Positions 1-8,788 of a stretch of 11,162 nucleotides of DNA are shown here, in pieces. How positions within the stretch are numbered: position 1 is the stretch's first letter; each line of letters starts with the position of its first letter. The notes beneath the pieces are model-generated. The model saw only the letters and a list, made by a program, of their open reading frames with translations. It made no database searches and was not told the DNA's origin. The stretch is from assembly GCA_943331415.1 (NCBI GenBank), contig CALQLM010000008.1, forward strand, positions 1 through 11,162. The letters run 5' to 3'. The translations under genes and the position numbers were made by a program. Origin of the DNA: Bifidobacterium breve. Its GTDB lineage: Bacteria > Actinomycetota > Actinomycetes > Mycobacteriales > Mycobacteriaceae.

Positions 1-3000
1 ACGGATTTCACGATCTGACTGACCTCGGCGAGAAGCTGGGTTGAGCTGGCACTCGCCACGTCCATCACCGGCAATGCGATCGGGTAGATCGGGGAGAACC
101 CACCGACTGTCCGGCGGAAGTCCACCTCCGGACGTAGCACCGACCGTCCGGCGCCGGCAAGGTCAACCGCAGCGACACCGTCGCCGAGGGTGACCGCCAG
201 TCGACGCGCCAGCGCAGCCAGCAGGATCTCCTCGGTCGAGGCCTTCAGCAGCCGCCGGGCGTTGTCGGTCTGCGACGTCTGATCGGGGGTCAGCGCCGTC
301 GGCACTCTGATCAGATCGCCGGGCCCCGGCGAGCCAGCTTCTCCTGCCCCGGCCAACCGCAACGACGCCATCCTCGCCGTATCGATCCAATAGTTCCGCC
401 GCTCCAGCACGGCGGGATGGGAGGCCAGCGCCGCATAGCGTTGCGACCACTCCCGCCAACTCGTGGTCGCTGGCTCCAGGGCGATGTCACTGCCGGCTAA
501 CCGCTGCCCGAACCCCATGAGCAGGTCGGTCACCAAGACCTCCCGCGAGGTGGGGTCATCGACCATCGCATGCAGAGTCAGCACCAGGAACCGTGGCTCC
601 GCCTGCGCGTCGACGACATAGGCGGCCGTCAGCGGCCCGCCGCTCAGATCCTGTGCCGCGATGATGTCATCGACGATCCCCAGCAGCGCGTCCCGCTCCG
701 CACCGCTACCCGGCCCGGCCGCGGCGGGCAGTGCCCGCTCGGTCAGGTCGACGAAATCGTCGGGATCACTGATCTGCTGCTCCCAGATTCCAGCGTTGTC
801 GACCACCCGCATGCGCAGTGCGTCATGGTGATTGACCACCGCGGTCAGAACCGCCGTGACATCGGCCGCACTTACCCGGGAATCCAGGCGCAGGACCAGA
901 GGCACCCGCCAGCGACCAGGTTCGGCAAGTCCATTGTCGAGGAAGCGCAGGATGTTCGGCGGGACCTGGGGATCCAGATCTCCGATGTCCTGACTGGCCA
1001 GTCCGCCGGCGGCCTGGCGTGCGACCAGGGTGTCGGCCAGTGCACTGAGACTGGAATTGTCGTAGAGGTCCTGGGGGGTGAGTTCGACACCTTCGTGCGA
1101 CGCGGTCATCGCGACGCCGATCGCAACCAGCGAGTCACCGCCGATCTCGAAGAAATTGTCTCCCGGCGCAACAGATTCCACCCCAAGGCACTGCGACCAG
1201 ATCCGCTGCAGGGTTGCCTGCATTTGTGCCCGAGCGTCCACCGGTGCACCGCCCTGACCGTTGGCCGACGAGGCCTCGGTTGCTGATGCGCCGCCCTGGC
1301 CGCCCGCACCGGTCGTCCGCACTGCGGCGGTATCAGGTTCGATCCAATGCTGTTGGCGCGCAAAGGCATAGCCGGGCAACGTGACGCGCTTCGGGTGCTC
1401 GCCGTACAACCTCGTCCAGTCCACCGCGACGCCGACCGCCCACAGTTGCCCCAGCGCGAGCAGGAAGGCATCCCGATCGTCGCGGGTCTGTACGGGGTGG
1501 CGCATCAGGCGGACCGCGCGGTGGGTCTGGGTCCATCCGGGAAGACGCACGGCCGAACCGGTGAGACTTCCGCCGGGTCCAACCTCGACAAGCACCCGAT
1601 CGGAATCATCGAGTAGTGCCGAAACATTGTCGGCGAACCGGACGGTGGACCGGAGGTGCTGGGCCCAACGATTCGGATCGGTGGCCTCCGCGTCGGTCAT
1701 CCAGGTACCGGTCACGTTGGAGAGTATCGGGATTCGAGGCGCGTGCAGAGTAAGACCGGAGAGGAATTCGGCGAAGGGCTCCAGGACCGTATCCATCGCC
1801 TGGGAGTGGAACCCGTGCGAGGTGCGGACCCGCCGGGCAACGATGGCTTCGGCGGCAAGGCGATTGGTGAAGTCGCGGATGGCCTCCACGGGGCCGGCAA
1901 CCACGCAACTCCCGAATTCGTTGATGGCGGCGAGGTCGACGTCGGCGGTCATCTGGGCGGCGATATCGTTGGGACTTGCCGCCACGGCCACCATGGCGCC
2001 GGGAGGCGCCTCATGCATCAGGCGTGCCCGCATCGAGACGACCCTGATCGCCGTGTCCAGGTCGAAGACCCCCGCCAGGGTGGCGGCCACCAGTTCGCCG
2101 ATGCTGTGTCCGGCAAGCGCGGTCGGAGCTACGCCGAAGGACATGACCAATTGCGCCAGCGCGTATTCCACCGCGAACAGTGCCGGCTGGGCCAGGTTGG
2201 TGGGCTCCAGTCCGTTCGGCTGCTGCTCGCCGGTGCCGAGCACCTCGGCCTTCAGATCGATTCCCAATTCGGCGTCGAAACCGGCGACACACCGGTCGAA
2301 GTTCTCCCGGAATACAGCCTCGGTGTCGTACAGGCCGCGTGCCATGCCGACATGCTGGGCGCCCTGACCAGGAAACAGGAACGCCACCTGCGCCGCACCC
2401 CGTGTTGCACCCGCGGGGCAGTGGCCGATCGAGACGTTCTCGTGCTCGGCGGCGGCCAGCACGACACATGCATCGGCGCGGTCGGCCACCACGGCCGCCA
2501 TCCTGACCTCATGCTGCCGCCGGCTGGCCAGGGTGAATGCGACATCGGACAGTGACAGGTTTTCGTCCCTGGCGAGCTCGGCAGCCAGTGCGGACCTGGC
2601 ATCGTCGAGTGTCCCGGGGGTGCGGGCCGACAACAGCAGTACCTGCGGACCGTCCGGGCCGGCGGCGACTGTGGCAGGCTCCGGCGCCTCCTCGAGGACG
2701 ACGTGCGCATTGGTGCCGCCCACACCGAAGGAGCTGACCCCGGCCCGGCGGGGACCGTCAGATTCCCATGGCGTGTAGGCGTTCGCCACCACGAACGGCG
2801 TGTCCTCTAAGTGCAGTTCGGGATTGGGAGCGGTGTAGTGCACGGTCGCGGGAATGGCCTTGTTCTTCAGACACAGGATGGTCTTGACCATGCCGGTGAC
2901 TCCGGATGCCGCATCGAGGTGGCCGATGTTTGACTTCACCGACCCCAGAACACACGGGCTCGACCGCGTGATTGTGGAGAGCTTGAAAGCCTGTCGCAGC

Positions 3001-4034
3001 GCCTCGATTTCGATCGGGTCGCCCAGCGGGGTGCCGGTCCCATGGGTCTCCACAAACCCGATTGTCGAGGAGTCGACATCGGCGACAGCCTGCGCCTCGG
3101 CGATGACCTCGGCCTGCCCGGATACGGTGGGCGCGGCATAGGTCATCTTCATCGCGCCGTCGTTATTGATCGCTGATCCGCGGATCACTGCGTGGACCCG
3201 ATCACCGTCCTCAAGTGCGGCCTGCAGCGGTTTGAGAATCAACGCGGCAACGCCGCTGCCGAAGATGGTCCCATCGGACCGAACGTCGAATGGTCGGCAG
3301 TGACCCGAGGGAGACATCATCGCACCCGGTTCGAAGGTGTACCCGACGTGATGCGGAACCCGGATCGCCGAGGCACCGGTCAGCGCCAAATCGCATTCGC
3401 CGGCCAGCAGGCTCTGACATGCGAGGTGCACCGCGACCAGCGACGACGAACATGCTGTCTGCACCGACACACTCGGCCCACGCAGGTTCAGTTCGTGCGA
3501 CACCCGAGTTGCCAGGTGATCCTTGTCGTTGAGCAGCACCAGGTTGAACATCTCGACGGTGATTCCCTCGCCGACCAGCTTCCTGGTGTCGCGGTGTGAC
3601 ATCAGGTTGTCCATCAGGTAGCCACTGGAGGTGCTGCTGGCGAAAACGCCGATCGTCCCGTCATAGGTGACAGGGTCGTATCCGGAGTCCTCCAGGGCAT
3701 GCCAGGAGGTCTGCAGGAACAAGCGCTGCTGCGGATCCATCATTCGCGCGGTGTACGGGGTGATCCCGAAGTATTCGGCGTCGAACTCGTCAATCCCGTT
3801 AAGCATGGCCGCACGGCGGACGTAGGCGGAATCGGCAAGCGTCTTAGCACTGACCCCGGCGGCGGTGAGTGCCTCCTCGGACAATGTGGTGATCGATTCC
3901 TCACCGTGGCGCAGGTTGTCCCAGAACTGGGTTAGCGAGTCCGCGCCGGGAAAGCGGCCAGCCATTCCGATGACCGCAATCGCGTTGGGCGGCAACTCAT
4001 TCGATACGCCTACGTTCGCGTTCTCTGTGGTCAC
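1..4034 (-). CDS. ppsE: PpsE-like type I polyketide synthase, KS-AT-ACP-condensation; 3' end beyond window
   Basis: This is a terminal extension module of a phthiocerol-type assembly line, expected to act on the chain delivered by the PKS encoded upstream. The frame is open without a stop from a GTG at 4034 to the left edge, about 1344 residues; M. tuberculosis PpsE is about 1488, so roughly the last 150 are missing. Domains: KS at about 16-450 (nucleophile Cys195 in TACSSS, His331 in THGTGT, His372 in NIGHLD); AT at about 548-860 (GHSIGE, Ser644; specificity motif HGFH 740-743); a Gly/Ala/Ser/Gln-rich linker; ACP with FFEIGGDSL (phosphopantetheine Ser968); a condensation-type domain from about 1023, with HAMVDD at 1155-1160 and RRTVGGFSPIYP near the edge. 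No KR, DH or ER is present, so the added unit should keep its keto group. The GTG start is chosen because it overlaps the upstream stop as GTGA and has GGAAAGGA eight bases upstream. Family recognition comes from close recall of M. tuberculosis PpsE, including AIAVIGMAGRFPGA and the ACP-C region. The symbol is by homology; the product may differ. Confidence 0.9.
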   Translation of the reverse strand, partial: MTTENANVGVSNELPPNAIAVIGMAGRFPGADSLTQFWDNLRHGEESITTLSEEALTAAGVSAKTLADSAYVRRAAMLNGIDEFDAEYFGITPYTARMMDPQQRLFLQTSWHALEDSGYDPVTYDGTIGVFASSTSSGYLMDNLMSHRDTRKLVGEGITVEMFNLVLLNDKDHLATRVSHELNLRGPSVSVQTACSSSLVAVHLACQSLLAGECDLALTGASAIRVPHHVGYTFEPGAMMSPSGHCRPFDVRSDGTIFGSGVAALILKPLQAALEDGDRVHAVIRGSAINNDGAMKMTYAAPTVSGQAEVIAEAQAVADVDSSTIGFVETHGTGTPLGDPIEIEALRQAFKLSTITRSSPCVLGSVKSNIGHLDAASGVTGMVKTILCLKNKAIPATVHYTAPNPELHLEDTPFVVANAYTPWESDGPRRAGVSSFGVGGTNAHVVLEEAPEPATVAAGPDGPQVLLLSARTPGTLDDARSALAAELARDENLSLSDVAFTLASRRQHEVRMAAVVADRADACVVLAAAEHENVSIGHCPAGATRGAAQVAFLFPGQGAQHVGMARGLYDTEAVFRENFDRCVAGFDAELGIDLKAEVLGTGEQQPNGLEPTNLAQPALFAVEYALAQLVMSFGVAPTALAGHSIGELVAATLAGVFDLDTAIRVVSMRARLMHEAPPGAMVAVAASPNDIAAQMTADVDLAAINEFGSCVVAGPVEAIRDFTNRLAAEAIVARRVRTSHGFHSQAMDTVLEPFAEFLSGLTLHAPRIPILSNVTGTWMTDAEATDPNRWAQHLRSTVRFADNVSALLDDSDRVLVEVGPGGSLTGSAVRLPGWTQTHRAVRLMRHPVQTRDDRDAFLLALGQLWAVGVAVDWTRLYGEHPKRVTLPGYAFARQQHWIEPDTAAVRTTGAGGQGGASATEASSANGQGGAPVDARAQMQATLQRIWSQCLGVESVAPGDNFFEIGGDSLVAIGVAMTASHEGVELTPQDLYDNSSLSALADTLVARQAAGGLASQDIGDLDPQVPPNILRFLDNGLAEPGRWRVPLVLRLDSRVSAADVTAVLTAVVNHHDALRMRVVDNAGIWEQQISDPDDFVDLTERALPAAAGPGSGAERDALLGIVDDIIAAQDLSGGPLTAAYVVDAQAEPRFLVLTLHAMVDDPTSREVLVTDLLMGFGQRLAGSDIALEPATTSWREWSQRYAALASHPAVLERRNYWIDTARMASLRLAGAGEAGSPGPGDLIRVPTALTPDQTSQTDNARRLLKASTEEILLAALARRLAVTLGDGVAAVDLAGAGRSVLRPEVDFRRTVGGFSPIYPIALPVMDVASASSTQLLAEVSQIVKS

Positions 4035-7000
4035 ACCACACGTCCTTTCCGTCTACCCACCTGGGCTCCCTGGCGGGCTCGGGCGCGTTGCTGGGCGCGC
4101 GCCCCGAGGCCAGGTCGGCCAGCAGCCAGCGAATCATCCGCTGGCGGGTAACCCATCCGCTCACACAGTGCGTCGGTGAGAGCGGAGATGGTCGGGTACT
4201 CGTAGATGACTGCTGCGGGCAGTGTGATGCCGAGGCTCGCGCTGAGGCCACGCTGAAGCGTGACGCTCATCAGCGAATCCATACCGAGCTGGAAGAAACC
4301 GACCTCTGGATCCAAAGTGTCCGCCGACGATAGTCCCATCACATCTGAGGCCAACGTTCCAATGTGGTCGGCGAGTAACTCTCGACGTCGTTCCGGCACA
4401 GACTCGCGCAAAGCTTTCGCGAACTCGCTCTCCGGCAGGTCCGCATTCGATGCATCGATTTCGGCTAATACGTCGTCAACCATGCGCAGCGCACCACGGG
4501 TTCGATATGCCGCTGCCAGCAGAGGCCAGTCAGCGTCCACCACGGCGGACCGCACTGGGGTGTCGGGGCCCATCACCATCGACAGCGCGCGAATGGCCAC
4601 CTCGTCGGACATCGGCACGAGACCCGAATCAGAGGTCACCTGGCTGGTGTCGGATTGCAGATCGGCCAACGATTTCCACAGCCCCCAGTTCACGGTGGTG
4701 GCGGGCAGTCCAAGATTCCGACGCGCATAGGCGAAGGTATCGAGGAAGGTACTCGTCGCCGTGTAATGGGCGAGCCAGCGGGATCCAAGCAAACCGGAGA
4801 TCGACGAGAACAGCACGAAATGCCGGATATCCCTCTTTAGCGACAGCGCGTGCAGTACACCGAGGGCATCCAACTTCGGACGAAACATAATGGCGACATC
4901 CTCGTCGGTCATGCCGGACAACGCCACGGGTCCGCCGGCGAAAGCCGCCAGATAGATGCCCTCAAGGGCCGGGAGATCGGAACCAAACCGCTCGAAGAGC
5001 GTCGACATCGCAACTTCGTCTGTGGCGTCAGCAGCGACCTCGATGAGCGTCGTCCCCGCCGACGAGAGTCGCTGGGCCAGTTCGTTGAGCCGCCCACCTG
5101 GGTTTCGCGACACGGCCACGATCGTTCCTGCACCCATGTCAGCCAGTTGTTGGATCAAGTGCGGACCGATATGGCCGGTGGCTCCGATGACCAGATGGCT
5201 GGTGTCGGGGCCGATCACCTCCGTCGATGCCGACCACGGCGCGACATGTTCCAGACGCGGCACATGGCGGGCGCCAGCCCGATACACCACTTGATCCTCA
5301 CCGTCACCGGCCTGAGCCTCGGTGAGGACACGTCGGGCAGTTAATGCCGCAGGCATCGACTCATCGACATCGATCACGCCTGCCCAGATTTCGGGGTGCT
5401 CCAGCGCAAGCGTGCGGCCCAGCCCCCAGAGGACAGCGTGGGTGGCATTGGCTCGGTCGCCTTCGATAACAGGCTGGGCGTTGCGCGTGACGATGAACAG
5501 TTTCGGCGGCGAAGACATCGAAATGAGTTCTTCAACAAGGGCTCTGGCCTCGTTGAAAAGATCGTAGGCCGATTCGATGTCGAGCAGGGTACCGGTGGAG
5601 GGCGGCGCGAACACCACGTTGTCTACCTGGGCGAGCGCGGCGCGCAGTACGGCCCTCTCGCTGCAGTGCGCCAATCCCCGACCAAGCTCGGTGCCTAGGT
5701 CCGCATCACCGATGACGAGCCAGGGCCCGGCAATACCGGCATCGGCTACCGGTAACGGTCGGAGCTGCCACGTCGGCTCGTACAGCCAGTCTGCCGGAAT
5801 GGGGCTGTCCTCCGGCCGCAGCAGACGTTTTCCGTTCCGGCTGGATCCACTGAATCCGGCTCTGGACAACGCCGGTGCCATGTCGATCCAATGCCGAGTG
5901 TGACGCCACGGCGTAGTCGGGATGACGGGGTGCGGCTCCGGCGGGTGTGCACCGAGTGGTGCCCGCGCCGTATGCGTCGCGTTGAGGTTGGTGTGAAATG
6001 CGACCGTGTCATGGGCGTCACGCTGCAGTGTGCCGAGACTGTGGTGATGCGCATTGCCGATATTCGGCTCATCGAGCGTGTCCGAAATCGCCCTGCTGAG
6101 CACGGGGTGCGGGCTGATCTCGATGAAGGTGCAGTGGTTCGCACCGGCGGCCGCGATCGCCTGGCTGAACCGAACCGGGTTGCGGACGTTGGCCACCCAG
6201 TGGTCGGCGCCGAATAGCGCCGCAGGGTCCGCCTGGTCGACTGTGCTGAACACCGGGATCCGCGGCACCTGCGGCGCCAGAGAAGCCAACTCGGTTCGAA
6301 GCTCGTCCAGAATCGGATCCATCATCGCAGTGTGGGAGGCCACCTCCATGTTCACCCTGCGGGCGAAAACATTCTGCTCACGAGCCGCCGCGATCACCGC
6401 ATCGACCAACTCGGTCGGCCCGGCAACGACAGTCTGTCGTGGGGACGAATACACCGTCACCGTCACGCCGGGGTAATCGGCGATCAGTGCCTGGGTCGCG
6501 GAAGCGTCGAGCTCCAGCAACGCCACCGCGCCCTTCTCAACGAGCTGCGACATCAACTGCGATCGGCTGGCGATCACCCGTAATCCCTCAGCTGGGCTCA
6601 GCACGCCGGCAACCACTGCAGCAGAGACCTCGCCCATCGAATGGCCGATCACCGCATCAGGTTCCACACCATAGGAGCGCCACAGCGCCGTCAGTGCCAA
6701 CTGGATACCGACCAACACCGATTGGACCCGCACCGAGCCTTCCACCGGCTCTTGGTTGGCTAACACATCACGGAGCGAAAACCCTAGCTGCGCAACGAAG
6801 TCAGGCTCCAGTTCCGCGATGGCGGCGGCGAATGCCGGCTCATCGGCAAGTAACTGCCGTCCCATGCCCGCCCACTGCGATCCCTGACCCGAATACACGA
6901 AGACCGTGCCCGAACCGCACTCTCCCGGATGCGGGCCGACAACACCGGTTGCGGGCTGTCCTGAAGCCAGCGCACGGAGGCCGGCCACTGCCTCGTCACG

Positions 7001-8788
7001 GTCGGTTGCGCACACCGTGCCGAAAATCGGGTGATGAGTCCGATGGTGATTAAGTGTGTGCGCGATATCGGCCAATGGCACCTGCGCGCCCGCAGCGGTC
7101 ATCCAGTCAGCCAGCGTGGTGGCCATCTCGGCCATGCGCTCTACGCTCTTTCCGCTGACCACCAACGTGCTTACCGGCGAGATCGTCGCCGGCTCCGGCT
7201 CGCTCATCTCGGGTGCCTGCTCAAGCACGATGTGGGCGTTCGTGCCGCCGAAGCCGAACGATGACACACCCGCGAGACGCGGACGGCCGGTTTCCGGCCA
7301 ATCGGTCGCTTCAGCAACAACTTTCAAGCGCAGCTGGTCGAAAGGAATGTGCGAATTCGGCGTATCGAAGTGCAGATTCGCCGGGATCGTGCCGCGCTGT
7401 ACCGCCAGGGTTGCCTTGATCAGGCCGACGATGCCCGCAGCTGCCTCCAGGTGGCCGAGATTGGTCTTGATCGCACCGGCCAGCAGTGGCGCATCCGGCT
7501 GCCGGCCCCGCCCGTAGACCGCGCCGAGGGCACGGGCTTCGATGGGGTCGCCGAGCAGTGTTCCGGTGCCGTGCGCCTCGACATAGTCGACCTCTGCTGG
7601 CTGGATACCCGCATCGGCGCATGCGGCACGCAACACCGCCGCCTGGGCGGCCGGGTTGGGCGCCATTAGTCCATTGGAACGCCCGTCTTGATTAACCGCT
7701 GAGCCACGTACGACCGCGAGCACCTGATCGCCGTCGCGAATAGCGTCGGAAAGTCGTTTGAGCACGGCCACCCCACAGCCCTCGCCGCGGACGAAGCCGT
7801 CAGCGGCCGCGTCGAATGCGTGACAGGCGCCGGTGGGCGACATCGCTTCGGCAGCATCGAAGCTGCGCGTCACGACTGGCGACAGGATCAGGTTCACTCC
7901 AGCGGCAATCGCCAGTTCCGATTGGCCGGTGCGCAGGCTTTGGCATGCCAGGTGCACCGCCACCAGTGACGACGAGCACGCGGTGTCCACGGTGAGCGAC
8001 GGACCACGCAGGTCGAGGAAATAGGACAGCCGGTTGGCGATGATGCTCAGGGCACCGCCCGTTCCGGTCCAGGCGTCGATCTTGCTCAAGTCGCGCGAGG
8101 CGAGGTAGCCGTATTCACTCACACAAGAACCGACGAATACTCCGGTTTGGGAACGCTGCAGCGTTTCAGTCGGGATGCCGGCATGTTCAAATGCCTCCAC
8201 GGCGACCTCGAGCAACAATCGTTGTTGCGGATCGATCCGGTCGGCTTCCCGCGGCGTGATGCTGAAGTATTCGGCGTCGAAGGCATCGATGTCGTTGAGG
8301 AATGAGCCCCACTGCGTAGTGTGCGCCAACGCCGAAGCCGTTTGCGGCGTGCCGTCGTCGAACGGCGCCCATCGCCCGTCGGGCACTGTGGAAATCGCGG
8401 AACGGCCGGCGGCCAGGAAATCCCACAGCGCGTCCGGGCCGTGAATGTCTCCGGGAAGTCGGCAGCCGAGTCCGATGATCGCGATCGGCTCGTTCGATAT
8501 GCCGGCGGTGACACCGGGCACGGCGCCGACCGCCTCCGAATCTCCGGCCAGCAGCGCAGCGGCAAGCGCGTTAATCGTGGGGTTCTGCCAGAAGTCGACC
8601 GGTGAGACAGGCTGCCCGAGGTGCTCGGACAGTTCGCCGGACAGGACGACGGCATCACGTGATCCGACGCCCAATTCGTTGAATGGAGCGTCGAGGTCGA
8701 TCTCCTCTGGACTGCATCCGAGATTCGTGATGAGGTAGTCGACCAGCCAGTGACGAAGTTCGGCGTGGGCGTCTCCCTCTTGGGTCAT
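4031..8788 (-). CDS. ppsA: PpsA-like type I polyketide synthase, ACP-KS-AT-KR-ACP
   Basis: This is probably the first extension module of a phthiocerol-like pathway: it would accept a fatty acyl group from the FadD26-like ligase on its N-terminal ACP, add one unit and reduce it to a beta-hydroxy acyl chain. Domains by residue: ACP about 10-80 (LGVGSRD, Ser43); KS about 101-525 (Cys271 in TACSSS, His406 in AHGTGT, His446 in NLGHLE); AT about 628-920 (GHSMGE, Ser717; specificity motif VASH 816-819); KR about 1000-1430 (GATGHIG 1202-1208, Lys1305, Ser1329, Tyr1342); C-terminal ACP about 1465-1548 (LGMDSL, Ser1505). No DH or ER is seen between AT and KR. The whole protein, including the N-terminal stretch LRHWLVDYLITN and the KR stretch SRWLAHYTATS, matches what I remember of M. 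tuberculosis PpsA, although that protein is longer (about 1876 residues as I recall). The last 30 or so residues are a basic Arg/Ala/Gln tail. The ATG overlaps the fadD26-like stop (ATGA), with no clear Shine-Dalgarno site. PpsB is the main alternative, but it lacks the N-terminal ACP. Confidence 0.93.
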   Translation of the reverse strand: MTQEGDAHAELRHWLVDYLITNLGCSPEEIDLDAPFNELGVGSRDAVVLSGELSEHLGQPVSPVDFWQNPTINALAAALLAGDSEAVGAVPGVTAGISNEPIAIIGLGCRLPGDIHGPDALWDFLAAGRSAISTVPDGRWAPFDDGTPQTASALAHTTQWGSFLNDIDAFDAEYFSITPREADRIDPQQRLLLEVAVEAFEHAGIPTETLQRSQTGVFVGSCVSEYGYLASRDLSKIDAWTGTGGALSIIANRLSYFLDLRGPSLTVDTACSSSLVAVHLACQSLRTGQSELAIAAGVNLILSPVVTRSFDAAEAMSPTGACHAFDAAADGFVRGEGCGVAVLKRLSDAIRDGDQVLAVVRGSAVNQDGRSNGLMAPNPAAQAAVLRAACADAGIQPAEVDYVEAHGTGTLLGDPIEARALGAVYGRGRQPDAPLLAGAIKTNLGHLEAAAGIVGLIKATLAVQRGTIPANLHFDTPNSHIPFDQLRLKVVAEATDWPETGRPRLAGVSSFGFGGTNAHIVLEQAPEMSEPEPATISPVSTLVVSGKSVERMAEMATTLADWMTAAGAQVPLADIAHTLNHHRTHHPIFGTVCATDRDEAVAGLRALASGQPATGVVGPHPGECGSGTVFVYSGQGSQWAGMGRQLLADEPAFAAAIAELEPDFVAQLGFSLRDVLANQEPVEGSVRVQSVLVGIQLALTALWRSYGVEPDAVIGHSMGEVSAAVVAGVLSPAEGLRVIASRSQLMSQLVEKGAVALLELDASATQALIADYPGVTVTVYSSPRQTVVAGPTELVDAVIAAAREQNVFARRVNMEVASHTAMMDPILDELRTELASLAPQVPRIPVFSTVDQADPAALFGADHWVANVRNPVRFSQAIAAAGANHCTFIEISPHPVLSRAISDTLDEPNIGNAHHHSLGTLQRDAHDTVAFHTNLNATHTARAPLGAHPPEPHPVIPTTPWRHTRHWIDMAPALSRAGFSGSSRNGKRLLRPEDSPIPADWLYEPTWQLRPLPVADAGIAGPWLVIGDADLGTELGRGLAHCSERAVLRAALAQVDNVVFAPPSTGTLLDIESAYDLFNEARALVEELISMSSPPKLFIVTRNAQPVIEGDRANATHAVLWGLGRTLALEHPEIWAGVIDVDESMPAALTARRVLTEAQAGDGEDQVVYRAGARHVPRLEHVAPWSASTEVIGPDTSHLVIGATGHIGPHLIQQLADMGAGTIVAVSRNPGGRLNELAQRLSSAGTTLIEVAADATDEVAMSTLFERFGSDLPALEGIYLAAFAGGPVALSGMTDEDVAIMFRPKLDALGVLHALSLKRDIRHFVLFSSISGLLGSRWLAHYTATSTFLDTFAYARRNLGLPATTVNWGLWKSLADLQSDTSQVTSDSGLVPMSDEVAIRALSMVMGPDTPVRSAVVDADWPLLAAAYRTRGALRMVDDVLAEIDASNADLPESEFAKALRESVPERRRELLADHIGTLASDVMGLSSADTLDPEVGFFQLGMDSLMSVTLQRGLSASLGITLPAAVIYEYPTISALTDALCERMGYPPADDSLAAGRPGLGARAQQRARARQGAQVGRRKGRVV
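4043..4050 (-). promoter_or_regulatory. Ribosome binding site of the ppsE-like gene
   Basis: On the minus strand GGAAAGGA lies inside the last codons of the ppsA-like gene, eight bases before the GTG at 4034. This supports the GTG start and the GTGA stop-start overlap. The corresponding fadD26-ppsA junction has no comparable purine-rich site. Confidence 0.7.

Noticed and set aside
1381..2555. Long plus-strand open frames (up to 328 residues) opposite the ppsE-like gene
   Set aside because: They are antisense to a continuous minus-strand frame with clear KS and AT motifs, are rich in Arg, Ser and Pro, and show no recognisable domain; they are by-products of high GC.
1..4034. Frameshift or premature stop in the ppsE-like gene
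   Set aside because: The frame was read line by line from 4034 to 3 and stays open, with all expected motifs in register.
4800..6030. Hidden dehydratase or enoyl reductase domain in the AT-KR interval of the ppsA-like protein
   Set aside because: The interval reads as a post-AT linker plus the structural half of the KR; no HxxxGxxxxP dehydratase motif or second nucleotide-binding motif was seen.
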